A program made the position numbers and the translations under genes. A stretch of 64,000 nucleotides of DNA. It comes from Pascua guehoae (Eukaryota; Basidiomycota; Tremellomycetes; Trichosporonales; Trichosporonaceae). The notes beneath the pieces were generated by a model. That model made no database searches. It saw nothing but the letters and a program-made list of their open reading frames with translations, and was not told the DNA's origin. The DNA lies in NCBI GenBank assembly GCA_001600415.1, contig BCJX01000002.1:450413-514412 (forward strand), read 5' to 3'. Numbering within the stretch: position 1 is the stretch's first letter; each line of letters opens with the position of its first letter. Positions 23,492 to 34,743 of the stretch are shown one piece after another.

Positions 23492-24207
23492 CGTGGCGAT
23501 GCCCAGGGCAAATTTGGATGATTAAGAAAAGGGGGGAAAGAAAAGGAATGAAAGAAAGGAGTGGTGGGTGGGTTGGTTGTTGAGATAAGAAAGGAGAGTG
23601 ATCAAGAGTTGGATGGGAGAGAGATGGGGGGTTGGTTGGTGGACGTGGTGGTGGTGGTGCTGGTGCTGGGATTGGAATGGGATGAAGGGATGACGAGCTG
23701 GCAACGCCGATGGACCCTGGATGCTGGATGCCTCGAGTCTGCGCGCGATGCAGTGCAGTGCAGTGTCCAGATGCACGCCGAAACAGTGAACCTGACACGC
23801 GGCTGTGGCACAATGGATCAGGCTCACTTTCGCAGTTCTCCGTGACACCCCCATCTCATGCTCAAACTACAATCATCCCTGTGCATGTGTCTTCGGCGCA
23901 TACAGCAGCACGACAAGAAAACTCGAGGTCGATGCGTGCAAGGTGCTCACATGTAAGCAAAGGTCAACTTTTCATTGCATCAAATTCGCCTGCTTCCGCA
24001 GGGGCTACGAAGTTCATTCCATGGAGCGCAAGGAGCTAGACGGCTTGTGCCGCCATGCACAACCTGCGACGCAAACTTGGGAGCGGACGACTCGCTCATT
24101 GTCCTTTAAGCCGAGAACTGTATTGAGGAGGATCAGTCGCGGTATACGCACGACCGAAACTAGTCATAGCCCTACACGCCTGTGAGGATGGCGCGCCGTC
24201 AGCGTCT
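23492..24207. promoter_or_regulatory. CIN1 upstream region with purine/pyrimidine strand bias
   Basis: About 700 bp upstream of the intersectin start. On the gene's strand 23520-23660 is almost pure C/T (plus strand G/A, such as gaaaggggggaaagaaaagg), a typical fungal promoter tract. No other gene is supported here. Confidence 0.45.
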
Positions 24208-25080
24208 TCAAACGCATCTTGATATGATCGACGTACTGGGAGAACAGGACCCCGTGTCGTCGTTCCTCTCCGAGAGGACGAGCTCCTTGTGGAGGCCGCT
24301 GTCCGAGTCCTTGCCCCGTGAGTCGGTGTGGCGGGATGGTCCAGGGACAGGTTCATGTTCGACCTCATCTCCGTCCGCCGGGGTGTCGTCGGTATAGAGA
24401 GAGGTCCAGCCGGCAGGCTGCCGCTCGTACTTGACCTTGTATTCGGCCGCCTTGCTGCGGTGCTTGGGCGGGGCCGACTTCCGATCAAATCCCATAGGCT
24501 TGCGTTTGTGAGCACCAACCAATCCACAAGCCCGTGACAAGCTCTTCACTTGACTCACAAAGACATACGGAGGCTGAGCGGGAAACTCCGTAAACTCCTC
24601 CGAGAGCTCCGGAAGCTCCGGAGATGGACCACGGCCAAGCTGGCCGCCGAGACGCTTGCTCAGGTAGTACTGCTCCACCATGTCGTACTTGTCGAGGAGA
24701 GTGGGACCCTTTACTCCTTCGGCATACAGCTCACGAAATGTCTCTTCGTCCATGGGCGGGGAACCTTGCGGCTCCTCGTCGTTGTCAACCGCCCGCACGT
24801 TGTCAGGCCTCCGGTAGTTGCACGACTTGACGTGCGGACCGCCCTGCCGGCCACGCTCATGCTGTTCTTGGACCTCCTTCTCGATCCTGTCATTTTCGGC
24901 CTCCCATGCCGCCATTTCGCGGTCGCGCAGCACCTGTGCCAGCCTGTCATAGTCGTCAAGCATAGCAGCGCCTTTGGTTACATGCGCCTTGTCGTTGTTG
25001 CGGATGGCCATGGCATTCTTGTCGCCCTTCTCAGCTTTGTCGGGGTTCTTGTTCTTTTCGACCTCAGGGTTGGCACTCAT
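24208..25080 (-). CDS. Unrecognised acidic/charged protein
   Basis: Exons 24559-25080 and 24208-24498 (270 aa), start MSANPEVEKNKNPDKAEKGDK. The 60-nt gap has a gtgagt donor and an acgcaag acceptor. It is a multiple of three without a stop, so the unspliced frame is also open. Features: a Lys/Asp-rich N-terminus, a predicted helical stretch (DRLAQVLRDREMAAWEAEN), an acidic middle (EETFRELYAEGVKGPTLLDKYDMVEQYY) and a basic patch (HKRKPMGFDRKSAPPKHRSKA if unspliced). No known domain, signal peptide or membrane span. An in-frame extension upstream to 25224 exists, but the Ser/Thr-rich leader looks non-coding. It may be a nuclear or cytosolic protein; function unknown. Confidence 0.6.
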   Translation of the reverse strand: MSANPEVEKNKNPDKAEKGDKNAMAIRNNDKAHVTKGAAMLDDYDRLAQVLRDREMAAWEAENDRIEKEVQEQHERGRQGGPHVKSCNYRRPDNVRAVDNDEEPQGSPPMDEETFRELYAEGVKGPTLLDKYDMVEQYYLSKRLGGQLGRGPSPELPELSEEFTEFPAQPPYVFVSQVKSLSRACGLVGAHKRKPMGFDRKSAPPKHRSKAAEYKVKYERQPAGWTSLYTDDTPADGDEVEHEPVPGPSRHTDSRGKDSDSGLHKELVLSERNDDTGSCSPSTSIISRCV

Positions 25081-26398
25081 GGTGACTGTCTGTAGGTGAG
25101 CTTTGGCGGTTGGGTTCGACTTACTCTCAGCGGGTTGGAGGAAAGGAGTGCTGATTGAGAGTATAGTACGGGATAGGGAGTAGGACTGCACTGACGCTGT
25201 TCGATTAGGAGCTGCTGGAACCATGGGACTCTCTTGGCGTGGAGGGGATGAATACTCACACAGCCGATTGCAGTGGTGAATGGGGCCCGTACCGTGACGG
25301 GTGCACTGAGGAGAGTTGGAAAGTGGCTAGGTGATAAGTGGGAAGTGAAAGGTTGAGAGTAGGTTGGAGATGCTGAGCTAGAAGATGGAGAGGTAAGAGA
25401 CAGGAGACAGGCATGCTCGAGGCTTATATGTCCCGTGGAGACTAGAGCTGGGGAGGGAGCACGCCGACCAGGCAAGCTCGGCACGACAATGCTGCAAGAA
25501 GCATGCAGCAGGTGTGTGGCACGCAGGATGCTGTTCACGGCTCTCTGTCTGTGTGTGTGCAAGAGCAGGACAGCAGGTCCCGTGAGACAAAGAACGTGGA
25601 CGAGGAAGACAATTGTTGTGGCGCTGCCGTGTGCAAGCACCCCCAGCACACTGGGAGCGAGACGGAACCACTTCTGCCCAAAGGCGTCAGAGCGGGAGTG
25701 GAACTCCACCCAGAGGTTGTCAGCATGCGTTGGGCATGTCTGGGGGCCAAAGCGTGCATAGCTCCCCCGTGCAGGCTAAAGTTTGGAAGGGTTGTCTGCG
25801 ACGACTCCACGTGTACCTCGGCAAGATACGTCCGCCTGCTAGTTGGTCAGCTGTGACTGTGAGAGCACAATAGGGGTTGAGAGGACAGTGCCTGGCGCAC
25901 ATTGTGGTATCCACACCAGGCGGTGCGAAGCATGGGTACAGCACACTTGGTGGCCTGTGCGAACGCTACTTCGGCTCCCACGATTGCGAGGTAGCACACA
26001 GAGCCACTCTCTTTTCCATTCTGGTATGTGCGGATACCACAGGCCGACACGCCCCATTTGTGTACTGTGGACATGTGTTCCCGTTCATTTACGTCTCGAC
26101 TTGTGGTATCGGTTCACCCAAGTGTGGTGTGAGTTCTGGCTGCTGGGACTAATTTGGCTTTGTTTGGCGGCTCAACCGCTGTGTATCTCAACCCTCAGGG
26201 CGTGCTGCATCTCTGTCTGCTATGGGAGATACGCAGGAGCAATAGAGGATGGTATGACAGAGGCGTATGGAAGAGGCATGCAGTTGCGATACAAGGAAGG
26301 TAGGGATGAATCAAGCAATGAATGGTGACGTGACCGGTTGTCGGCGCGAGCGTTTTGTTGGGGCCATCAATTGTTGCTGGAGGTGATGCGAGAGTCCC
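25081..26398. other. Intergenic 1.3 kb, no gene supported
   Basis: Open frames on both strands overlap without domain features. C/T-rich on the minus strand just upstream of the 25080 start. Confidence 0.5.
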
Positions 26399-27188
26399 CT
26401 ACTCATTGTCGGTATCGAGTCGCGCAGACAGTTGCTGAATCTGACCGCTGATGCGCTCAAGCGCATCGGCCATACAGGGCTGGTCGTATGCATTGCGAAA
26501 CCGGTTCATGAGGTCGACGAACATTTCCTTGTCACTGTCGGAGGCGACCTTGGCGAGGTGCTCGAGAATGCCGGTGTAGACCGCGATTCGGTGGTTGATG
26601 TCGTTAACGAGAAGAAAGTGAAGCTTGAGAACACTCAGGAGCTCATACTGCGGGTGTCAGCTGTCGAAAACGCACAATGTAAATCACCAGCGTAGCGACG
26701 GGGTCACTGTCGCCTCCGTCGCTCGAAGCACCAAGACTGGCGGCAGCAGTCAAGACGCTGTGGGAGCCAACTTGGGTGGGGGCATTCGAAGTCTTCGTCC
26801 ACTTGGGCGGCTGGGCGTATCAGCATTATCCACGTTTCATGGAACATACCACAGGCCAACGACTGGGGCACAACATGTGAAAAGGGGGCGTTCCAGTGGC
26901 CAAGGCAGTAAGCGCCTTCACCAACCACCACACGTCCGCGACGAGGGTTTCGGAGAAGGCCAGTTGAGGGAGCACCTCATCGTGCGGGAAGCACTTGGAA
27001 ACCTCGGCTTCAACAATCTCCCGCTCGTCAAGCTCCTCTAACGCCCGAACTGAAATGGTATTAGCAGCTATTGACGTGCTGGTGCACGTACATTTCCAGT
27101 ACAAGCTAAACTCGTCGCGAGAGTAGAGGATGCCGCGGTAATGGAACTTGCCTGACGCACGGTCCACCGTCAGCCCGTTTCCCAGCAT
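26399..27188 (-). CDS. Unrecognised four-exon protein, paralogue A of a local pair
   Basis: Exons 27092-27188, 26850-27049, 26688-26810 and 26399-26647 give 222 aa, start MLGNGLTVDRASGKFHYRG. The N-terminal module (NGL-VD-ASGKF-Y-G-LYS-DEF-LYW, then FRALEEL---EIVEAEVSKCFP) matches the gene at 28041-29657, and in both genes exons 1+2 total exactly 297 nt. A short Ser/Pro linker follows, then a helical C-terminus (YELLSVLKLHFLLVNDINHR ... ISGQIQQLSARLDTDNE). Introns are 42, 39 and 40 nt with good consensus. No known family; the repeated charged and aromatic pattern suggests a small folded domain. Neighbouring duplicate genes indicate local expansion. Confidence 0.7.
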
Positions 27189-28040
27189 TATTGACGAGTT
27201 GGGGGATGGTGGCGTTAGGAAAGGAGATGGGTGGCAACAGGGCAGAGGCTGTTACGAAGGTGTCGAGATGGAAGATGGTGGGGATTGGAAGGATGAGGCA
27301 AAGGATGACGATGAAGTGAATGTTGCGATGACAAGAAAGGAGGCCTAGAGTTGAAGGCCGAGAAGAGAGTCTCCTACTTGAACAATTGGGGTCATGCCTG
27401 GGCTGGCTGGAAAGACAGTCTTACATCAAAACGCGGTATTGTTTTCCTCACGATTCTGTGTCAACATTGGCGGCAGCGCCACCATCTGCTGCCCCATAGG
27501 TGCCCACTGCCCGATAGTGTCGGATAGGTTTGTTCAGAAGGTATGGAGAGTGCCACTTTGAGCTGGGGCGCACGTGGCGGCGGGCTGAGCACGGACTGCC
27601 TTTTGCCTTTTGGTCTACCCCAATCGCACACTCTGTGGTCACACGTCCGTCCCTCTGAAAGACAGTAGTTGTGTCCTGTGCTTCCTGTACACGAACCCAA
27701 AGGAACTGGGCGAGCAGCGCAACTGTCCCAATACGTTCCGACCGCACCTGTACACACGCATTCAGGGGGCAAGAGCAGAAACATTTCAACAGTGAGCGCT
27801 CAGGAATGGTCACCACCTTACAACGTGACAACAGCTCGCTTGCTTCCTTCTCTGGCGATATCCTTGTCAGATGTTCTTCAGGAGAGTAAAACAACACAAT
27901 GAGCCACCACGGACAGCAACCGCACATGATGTCCTTGGGGTATCAAAGCTTGCATGGTATAGTTTGTGGCTGTCATGTACAAAGCAGTTTCAACCGTGGG
28001 AAAAGCTAAAGGACAGGTTTTGGTCACTATGGTACTGTGC
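27189..28040. other. Intergenic, no gene supported
   Basis: About 850 bp between the two paralogues. Several overlapping short frames, none with domain features. Confidence 0.5.
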
Positions 28041-29657
28041 TCATGTGACACGACGCCCCCCGAGCAGGGCCGTGTACATGTACCCCTCAGCAAACCCAAA
28101 CAGGTCCGTCGCCGAAAAGTCGGGAATTGCCGCAATGATGCGGTTGCCGAGGTCCGAAAGTGCGGGGTCCAAGGAGGTTGGCGCCGCAGCGTTCCACTCG
28201 TCGATGAGGCGAGGCAGTTCTGCAGCCTTGCTCTCGGCGAGGGGCATGTGTTGCTCGTGCACATCCTTGAGGTACGCGTGGTACTTTTTCACCCCCACAA
28301 GTTCGAACTGCAGAAGTCAGTGCGGCACAGTGTAGGTACGCGTGCGTACCTGGTCGGCGACGGCGTCGTGCTTCCAGCTACACGTGACGCCTTTGGCCTG
28401 GCATTCGGTGCAGACGCCATGGACGGGCCCAAAGCACCCGACGTCGGGTTCTCGCGGTCGTCACCGAGGTGGTGGCAGTAGTCGCACACTGCGGGACGGG
28501 GGTAGTCGTTGATCCACTTTTTGCACTGTTGCAAGCGCTAGGGAGTCAGCTTCTGGTGTGTAAAAGTGCACGGACGCGGTGCTTTTCCTCGGCTTTGGTG
28601 TTGGGACTGTCGCGGTCGGCGGTGGCGGTTTCAGTCTTTGCGGTTGGCTTGTGTCTCTTGCCCCGCTTCTTCTTCTTGGCGGCCTGTGCCGTGTGTGACG
28701 ACGTGGTCTCTGTGGGTGCCGGGGGGCCGGTCGGCGTGGCAAGGTTGGTAGTTGTGGGGTCGACGCCACCGTGGTCATGGTGCGCACTGGGCGTTAATGC
28801 CGTTAACATTCAACTAACCGGTACTCAACTGACCTGTCGTGTGGGGTTGTCTGGCGTGTGATATCCACGTCATTGCTTTCAGTGGGATGGAACTGGGCGT
28901 AACCAAACTCCGGGGGCGGTTGCACTGAATGGGAGGGGGGAGGAGGCTTGATGTTACTGGAAAGGGTCTGAGCGTAACCAAACCCCGAGGGCGGCTGTGG
29001 TGAACGGGGGGTGGGAGGGCGCTGTTGTTAGCGTTAACACTGTATGTATTCTGGACGCACATAGGCTTCTTTGGAAACAGTCAGTCGTGCCTTGTAAGGG
29101 GGTACGGCCGTTTTGTCACTCGCAGGGGGGTCTGGCGTTGGGGACAAGGTTGTTTGGCTGTTTGTGACCCCAGCCTGTGTGGGGGTGTCGGTGCGTGCGG
29201 GAAGTGGAGCGAGGGTACTCGATGGATTCTGTCTACCAGAAGGACGGGGACGATTAATGAACTCTGGTGGCTGTCCTCGTCAGCTGATGCCAAGTGCCTT
29301 CAAGACTCACAAAAGGCCAAAGATGGGGGCCCACCGAGTGAAGCGGGCGGCCACAATCCATCGCATCAATGGCCGCACGCCGCCACCATTGGTCTAGGGC
29401 ACTTGTGGAAAAGTCAATCCGAAGCGCCTTCGTTTGTGTCGGGAAACACTTGGCAATCTCTTCTGCAACGCTCTCCCTTTGGCCAGGCTCGAGGGCCCGG
29501 ACTGTGACGCTGTTAGTAGACATCCATGGAGTGGAGAAGAGTACCACCTACAGCACCAGTACAGCCAGAATTCGGGGACAGTGTAGAGGAATCTCCCGTA
29601 CTTGAACTGACCGGTCTTGGGGTCGAGCGACAGCCCATTGGAGAACGTGAGAGGCAT
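28041..29657 (-). CDS. Unrecognised multi-exon protein, paralogue B, with a Cys-rich segment
   Basis: Probable exons 29552-29657, 29311-29501, 29061-29270, 28834-29021, 28576-28786, 28350-28537 and 28041-28307. Start MPLTFSNGLSLDPKTGQF. The N-terminal module matches paralogue A (FKYGRFLYTVPEFWLYW, FRALEPGQRESVAEEIAKCFP). A long Pro/Ser/Thr linker with two GFGYAQ/EFGYAQ repeats follows, then a Lys-rich stretch (AQAAKKKKRGKRHK), and in exon 6 a cysteine cluster (CKKWINDYPRPAVCDYC and CFGPVHGVCTECQAKGVTC) reminiscent of a zinc cluster. The last exon (FELVGVKKYHAYLKDVH...) resembles A's C-terminus. The two halves of exon 6 lie in different frames, so a one-base shift or an unseen splice must occur between about 28425 and 28465. 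Function unknown; DNA binding is only a guess. Confidence 0.5.
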
Positions 29658-30200
29658 TGTGGGTATGTGGGGGGTGGGGGGTGGGGTGAAGACTACGAGG
29701 GCATTGGCTACTTGATCGATTAGCCGAGTGGAGATTGGTGGTGTTGATGAGGTGAGGGCTGTGAGAAGTGACTCGTGAGTTGTTTTATACCTCTCAGTTC
29801 CGCCAAAGCACTGAAGGGATGCAGCATAAGCATGAGCTGCGATGAAGATGGTCTGGAATGGTGATGAAGAGTGAATGTGTTGTTACCCCGGGTGACAGTC
29901 ACATGTGGCCCAACAGCACAGACAAAATCATCCCACGTTCCTCACACCACGCACTGTTTAGATCTTTCTTCCAACGCACCTGGGGTCCGAGCCACTTTCC
30001 CAACAGAAATCATGTGGGGAACGTGACTTGGGCGCCACTGATAACAATGCACTAGGTCGTCGTCCGTTACTCCACAAGACTTTATTCGTAACGATCTTCT
30101 TCTCTTCCTTCCCCTACACATCCCAAACAAAACGCAGACGAAGGTCCAGCCCTTCCTGCAAGTCTCTGAGCGTCTAAAAAGGTCGACCGCAGTGGCCAAT
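29658..30200. other. Intergenic
   Basis: Upstream of paralogue B and downstream of tRNA-Phe. It contains the tRNA-Phe Pol III stop (T5 on the minus strand, 30176-30180). No gene supported. Confidence 0.5.
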
Positions 30201-30284
30201 GGGGTGAGGGCGGATCGAACGCCCGACCGTACGAATGAGAAGCTGAACTTCAGTCGTACGCTCTCCCAACTGAGCTATCCCTCC
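30201..30284 (-). tRNA. tRNA-Phe(GAA), intron-containing
   Basis: On the minus strand: A box TAGCTCAGTTGG, anticodon stem TACGA/TCGTA, loop CTGAAG giving anticodon GAA, and a 12-nt intron after position 37 whose TTC pairs with the anticodon, as usual for tRNA-Phe. T arm GGGCG-TTCGATC-CGCCC, discriminator A. A T5 stop lies 20 nt downstream. The acceptor stem GGAGGGA/TCACCCC has two mismatches (A3-C70, G5-A68), which is unusual. Confidence 0.8.
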
Positions 30285-31019
30285 ACGAGGAGAGTGCGTC
30301 CTCGGCGCCGGTCCGGCCCGGCCCCGCTACCGAGCACCTCGGCCCACTCCTCACTCACTCTATACACCTCAGCGATGGGGAGAATTACAGAGACGGGCGA
30401 CGATGCACAGCACAGATGTGTGTCCGAAGTGCAACGGGCAATGTGGCATGTGTACGTGCGACTCTCATACCCGCCACATGTGGCGACCATTGCGTCATCC
30501 CTTTACCCGAGTAACATTTCCAACCAAAGAGCATCCGAGGGACCACGGTTCCATAATCATGTAGATGCTAAGAGCAGGATATCTTGGTAACCACATGTTC
30601 CCAACAAGGATTGCTGTGCTTGGAAGGAAGCTCAGAACACGCTTATGACCGGACCGCAAGCAGGCCGTCAGGACCCAACCTGGCAGATAGACCGCCTGCG
30701 ACCCATTCCCATTTGGCCATATATCTTTGCCTCGCAGATCGGGTCATTGAGGGCACAGCTGTGACCTCAGATGCTGAACGTCGCCGGGCATTGAGCTGCT
30801 CTTGACCTAGCACCCTCACCCCTTATCACCCGTTGAGCGGGAGGCAGCAGACGTGACGTCTCGGCCTCTGTGCACGGCTCGAGTCAATTGCCTCCGTTAC
30901 CTGTTGTCATGTGGGTTGACAGTAGTGCATCCACAATTACTAAACGTACATACTCGTATGGCTACAACTAGCATGGAGGCAAAGAGGAAAGAGGACATGA
31001 TGAGGGCACAAGTCTCGGC
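30285..31019. other. Intergenic, no gene supported
   Basis: About 730 bp between tRNA-Phe and the 3' end of the first F-box-like gene. Only short frames. Confidence 0.5.
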
Positions 31020-32428
31020 TCAAGCGCCCCAGAGTCTGCCGTACCGCGTCTCTGGCGACCCGGGCTCGAGGTCGTCGACACCCATCACGGTGTGGTAGTC
31101 GGGATCGCCTGTGTGTGAGTATATGTACAAGATGAGCACAGGGCCAGTGCCAGCACGACAACTGTGGCGCACCAATGATCCCAGCTGGCACGTCCCATCC
31201 CGAACTCACAATCACAAGCATCACACACGCCCGCGCGCTCATAGTGTATCCTGTCAAACACCTCTGCGACGACATCGGCATCCACGCCGCGCGCGGCGAG
31301 GTCGCGCTCGAGGCCCACGCGGAGACTCTCCTTGACCATGCCCTCGACTTCGGCGTACCAGACGCCGGTCGAGTCGTCGTCATCGCGCGCCTCCTTTGTG
31401 AGGAGTCCGCCCTGGATACCGCAAAACGTCCAGTGTGTGCCGCGGATGGCCTCGCTGGGGTCGGTCCCGCGCGGAAAGTGGTCCTTGATAGCGACGCTCA
31501 TCTGCCACGGGCGCTGGTTCCACTCTGGGCCCGGGACGCGCGCGGCGTCGGCGCGCGTGGGGAAGCGGAAGCGGCCTGGAAACCACGGGTGGGCCACGAC
31601 GTGGGGCGCAAAGTGGTACACGTTGCGGGTCTGGAGGTCGGGGAGGATCTGGTGCGTCACGTCGTGTACTGTGAGGGAGTGCAGTGTCCACGGACTCGCG
31701 AGGAGGGCCAGGCGGCGCACAAACTGGTACTGGCCGCGCTGGGTGCGGTCCCGGTGTTCCTCCCAGTTGACGCTCGGCACCAGGCGGAACCGGATACACA
31801 GCGCGCGCGGCGAGGCTGCCGCGCCGAGCGCCTCGAGCAGCGTCGGGTTGCGGGGGCGTGTGTAGTCGTCCGGCGTCCAGGTGCGCCATTGCCCCACCGC
31901 GTGCGGGAGGAGACACACAGAGTGGACCCCGGGAAGCAGGCGCACGCCCCTCTCCGAGGCCGAGGCGGCCGCCGCGGCGAACGCGGCGTATGTCGGGTCC
32001 GGAGACAGGGCGCGCACGACTACGCGGCGCACCCACGACAGACAGCGCAGGCGGCGCACGACACACGCCGAGGCGTGTGTCCACCACTCTGCTGGATCTA
32101 CATCCGCATCCGCATCGGCGTTGACCTCCCCGTCAACATCCGCCGCCCCATGCGCCCCCGCCCGATCAACCCCGACCTCGAACCCCCTACCCTTCGCCCC
32201 CTTCCCATCATCAAACCCCGGGAACCCGCGCACATCCTCGACCGAGAGCTCGAGCACGCCCGCGCCCCGCGCGCCAACCTCAAACTCGGCGTAGAGCACC
32301 GGTGCAGCCGCCGCGTACGCCTCGCTTCCCACCGCAGACAGGGCGGCGAGCGTGCCCCCCGCCCCCACCGCGGCGAGCTCTTCGGCGACGCGCCGGAGTA
32401 TGTCGGCTGGGATCACGGGCTGGGACAT
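31020..32428 (-). CDS. F-box-like family protein 1 (CxxC tail)
   Basis: Exons 31210-32428 and 31020-31108, 435 aa, start MSQPVIPADILRRVAEELAAVG. The first 50 residues fit an F-box/cyclin-F-like helix pattern (ILRRVAEEL ... LAALSAVGSEAYAAAAPVLYAEFEV), which in fungi recruits SCF ubiquitin ligase substrates. The middle has leucine-rich-like strands (LLPGVHSVCLLPHAVGQWRTW; SPWTLHSLTVHDVTHQIL). The spliced C-terminus is CDACDCDPDYHTVMGVDDLEP. The 101-nt intron splits the CDAC-DC motif; without splicing the frame ends after a different tail. Clear paralogue of 54245-56104 and more distantly of 33277-34743. The family looks lineage-specific. Confidence 0.75.
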
Positions 32429-33276
32429 GGTCGTCTTGTGTAATGGGAGGAAGGTGAGATGGAGGATGTTTCTCCAGAAAGAGGTTGATGGGACGACGAC
32501 GTGTGGCGAGATGCGAGGGGCAGGTGACCTGTGTCAGATGATGCACCGTTGCATTTGGCTTCAGGGTCCGTGTTTTTTTATCAGATTAGCGCCCGGTCGG
32601 CCGATATCCCGCCCACCGTCCACTTATCGTCCTCACCTGCATGCGTTGTCGGCTAGCTCTGGCCGCAGGGCAATGTGGGACGATGAGGGCCGTACAGACG
32701 AGTACGTAGTAGTGCATGTTGTGCATGGTGGAGCGGCTTGTTGGCCGCATACACCAAGCTCTGTGGAGTGTTCACAAACGAGCTTGTTGGCGGCCATGAA
32801 ATGACTCTGGCAGGAGTGTCCCCCATTGTCCGTACACTGCCCTACAGTCCGCTGAAAGCCGTGCCCAGTGACACTCTGTGTGATGGCTTCTCCACTCTTG
32901 GCGCATTGGCGCAGAGCAAGAGCCTAGACCATGGAGCGTCGTCTTCAGAGCCGAATGGGCATGTACTACATTCAGATCCAAACTCGGCCGTACAGGCCCG
33001 CACACGCACTTCCACATATCCGCTGGCCATTCACTAGTACATATGCTCCTTTCCTAGGTCCGTTGCCAGTCCGCCGTTGGGCCATGACTGGAGGGAAGGG
33101 CAGTACAGACCTGTGCCAATGCGCCGCTCTGACGCAGGAAGCTGCGTCAGAAGAGGGGAAACATGAGAGCTCCATCAACGGAGAGAAAATACTAACACAG
33201 GGTAAACACTAAATGGGGTGGAGGAACTCGACTTCACTTGTGCCAAGGTGAACACCGACTGAGGCTCGCCGTGGCC
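32429..33276. other. Intergenic, no gene supported
   Basis: About 850 bp between two F-box-like genes on the same strand. Short frames only. Confidence 0.5.
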
Positions 33277-34743
33277 CTAGAAATAAACCTCCTCCTCGCA
33301 AAGCCCCCGCCGGTTGCGCACCCTGCCCTCGCCCCTCCCACACGCCTCACACTTGGACGTCTTTGGACCGTGGAAAAAGTCAAACATCTCCACGCGCTGC
33401 TGGTACTCGCGCACGGCGTCCTCGTTCTCCGGGTCGGACCCGCCGTCGCCGTAAAGGTTGTTGGTGCGGGAAAGCTCGTACTCATAATACCCGTTCGAGT
33501 CGTCGTCGTCGTCGTCGTTGTCGTCGCCAGAGGACGGGTCGGACGTGTGCACGGGCTCAATAAGAACCTGGTCGTGGCCGTCAAACTCATCACGTACGAC
33601 CGTGACAAACTTTTGCTCGAGGGCTCGGACTTGTGCATTGCTCAGCCCAGAGTAGACCATGTTGCGCCGCCGCGGCTTGTCACCGTACGCGACGCTCTCA
33701 AGTGTCTCAGCCGCGACCGTGTACACGTCCTCGGCGAGGTCCCAGAGAAGTTCGTTGGAGACTGCCACGTACGCCTTCCCATCCGGCTCGTCGTCACCGT
33801 CGTCGTCGTCGCCGTCGTACCCGTCTTCATGATCTTCGACCCCCTCGCGGCGCGTCTTCGCGTTCTCAGGCTTGATGTAAGAGGAGGGATACGGTCCGCT
33901 CGCGGGGCCCGTCTCGACGTCGATAAAATGCCGCCAGCTGCAGCGGATGCGCGTCCACGGCGCCAAGTGTGTGCGCGGGAACGTCGAGTGTGTGTTGAGA
34001 CAGTACACAAAGCCCCATGTGTCATCGTTGATCAGGGCAGTGAGTAGAGCGTGCTGGAGCTTCCCACACATGCCTGGGGGCATGTCATCGAGGTCCCAGC
34101 ACTCCGGAACGGACCTAGGATAGAACATTTTAACAAACTTGCGAATGCCCTTCAGGTTCACACCGTACCAGTCGCGCTCGATCCACTGCGTGTCCGGGAC
34201 GGCGTGTTCGACGTTATTGCACGGGGTGGGATGGTCGGGAGCAATATGCTGGAGGAGGGCGGCCATGAAGCCACGCCCAAGTGCGATGCCCTGGACGCGG
34301 GGGAAGATCGTGAAGACAGGCTTTAGCTCGCCGTTGGCGTCGGCGTACATGGCCCACGTCTTGTAGCGATCGTACGACACGGCATCCGCGCTGGGAACGT
34401 AGTGCAATGAGACGTAGCGCGTGTGGAGAAATTGGGCCAGCTTGCGCGGCGCCCGGCCCTTGCGAGTCTCGCGACGGTGCACGGGGATGTCGGTGAGGGT
34501 GGGACATGGGAGCGCTTTCCCATCTGGGCCCTCTTCGAGCGAGATGTCTGTGAACAGCCGCACCATCTGGAGGTCCGAGTAGAGATGAATGTGCGAGTAG
34601 AGGAGGGGGATTATGCGCTCGTGCCACGCGTGTGAGCAGCGCGCCCACCGCGCGAGGAGGGCTCCGTCGTGTTCGGGATCGCAGTAGCTGAAAACGATAT
34701 CGACGAGCTCGGGCGGGAGCGGGATGGTGCCCAAGGGCTTCAT
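33277..34743 (-). CDS. F-box-like family protein 2
   Basis: Single exon, 488 aa, start ATG 34743 (MKPLGTIPLPPELVDIVFSYC); the upstream in-frame extension to 34917 is phenylalanine/serine-rich leader and was excluded. The N-terminus is a good F-box (LPPELVDIVFSYCDPEHDGAL, then ARCSHAWHERIIPLLYSHIHL). The C-terminal third is very acidic, with two Asp runs near DNDDDDDDSNG and DDDDGDDEPDG, and ends with CEACGRGEGRVRNRRGLCEEE, a CxxC tail like those of the two related genes. Probably a substrate receptor of an SCF-type ligase (inference from the F-box). No intron needed. Confidence 0.7.
   Translation of the reverse strand: MKPLGTIPLPPELVDIVFSYCDPEHDGALLARWARCSHAWHERIIPLLYSHIHLYSDLQMVRLFTDISLEEGPDGKALPCPTLTDIPVHRRETRKGRAPRKLAQFLHTRYVSLHYVPSADAVSYDRYKTWAMYADANGELKPVFTIFPRVQGIALGRGFMAALLQHIAPDHPTPCNNVEHAVPDTQWIERDWYGVNLKGIRKFVKMFYPRSVPECWDLDDMPPGMCGKLQHALLTALINDDTWGFVYCLNTHSTFPRTHLAPWTRIRCSWRHFIDVETGPASGPYPSSYIKPENAKTRREGVEDHEDGYDGDDDDGDDEPDGKAYVAVSNELLWDLAEDVYTVAAETLESVAYGDKPRRRNMVYSGLSNAQVRALEQKFVTVVRDEFDGHDQVLIEPVHTSDPSSGDDNDDDDDDSNGYYEYELSRTNNLYGDGGSDPENEDAVREYQQRVEMFDFFHGPKTSKCEACGRGEGRVRNRRGLCEEEVYF

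Noticed and set aside
31175..32443. 422-codon plus-strand open frame
   Set aside because: Exactly antisense to F-box-like protein 1. The minus frame has family similarity, a sensible start and a consensus intron.
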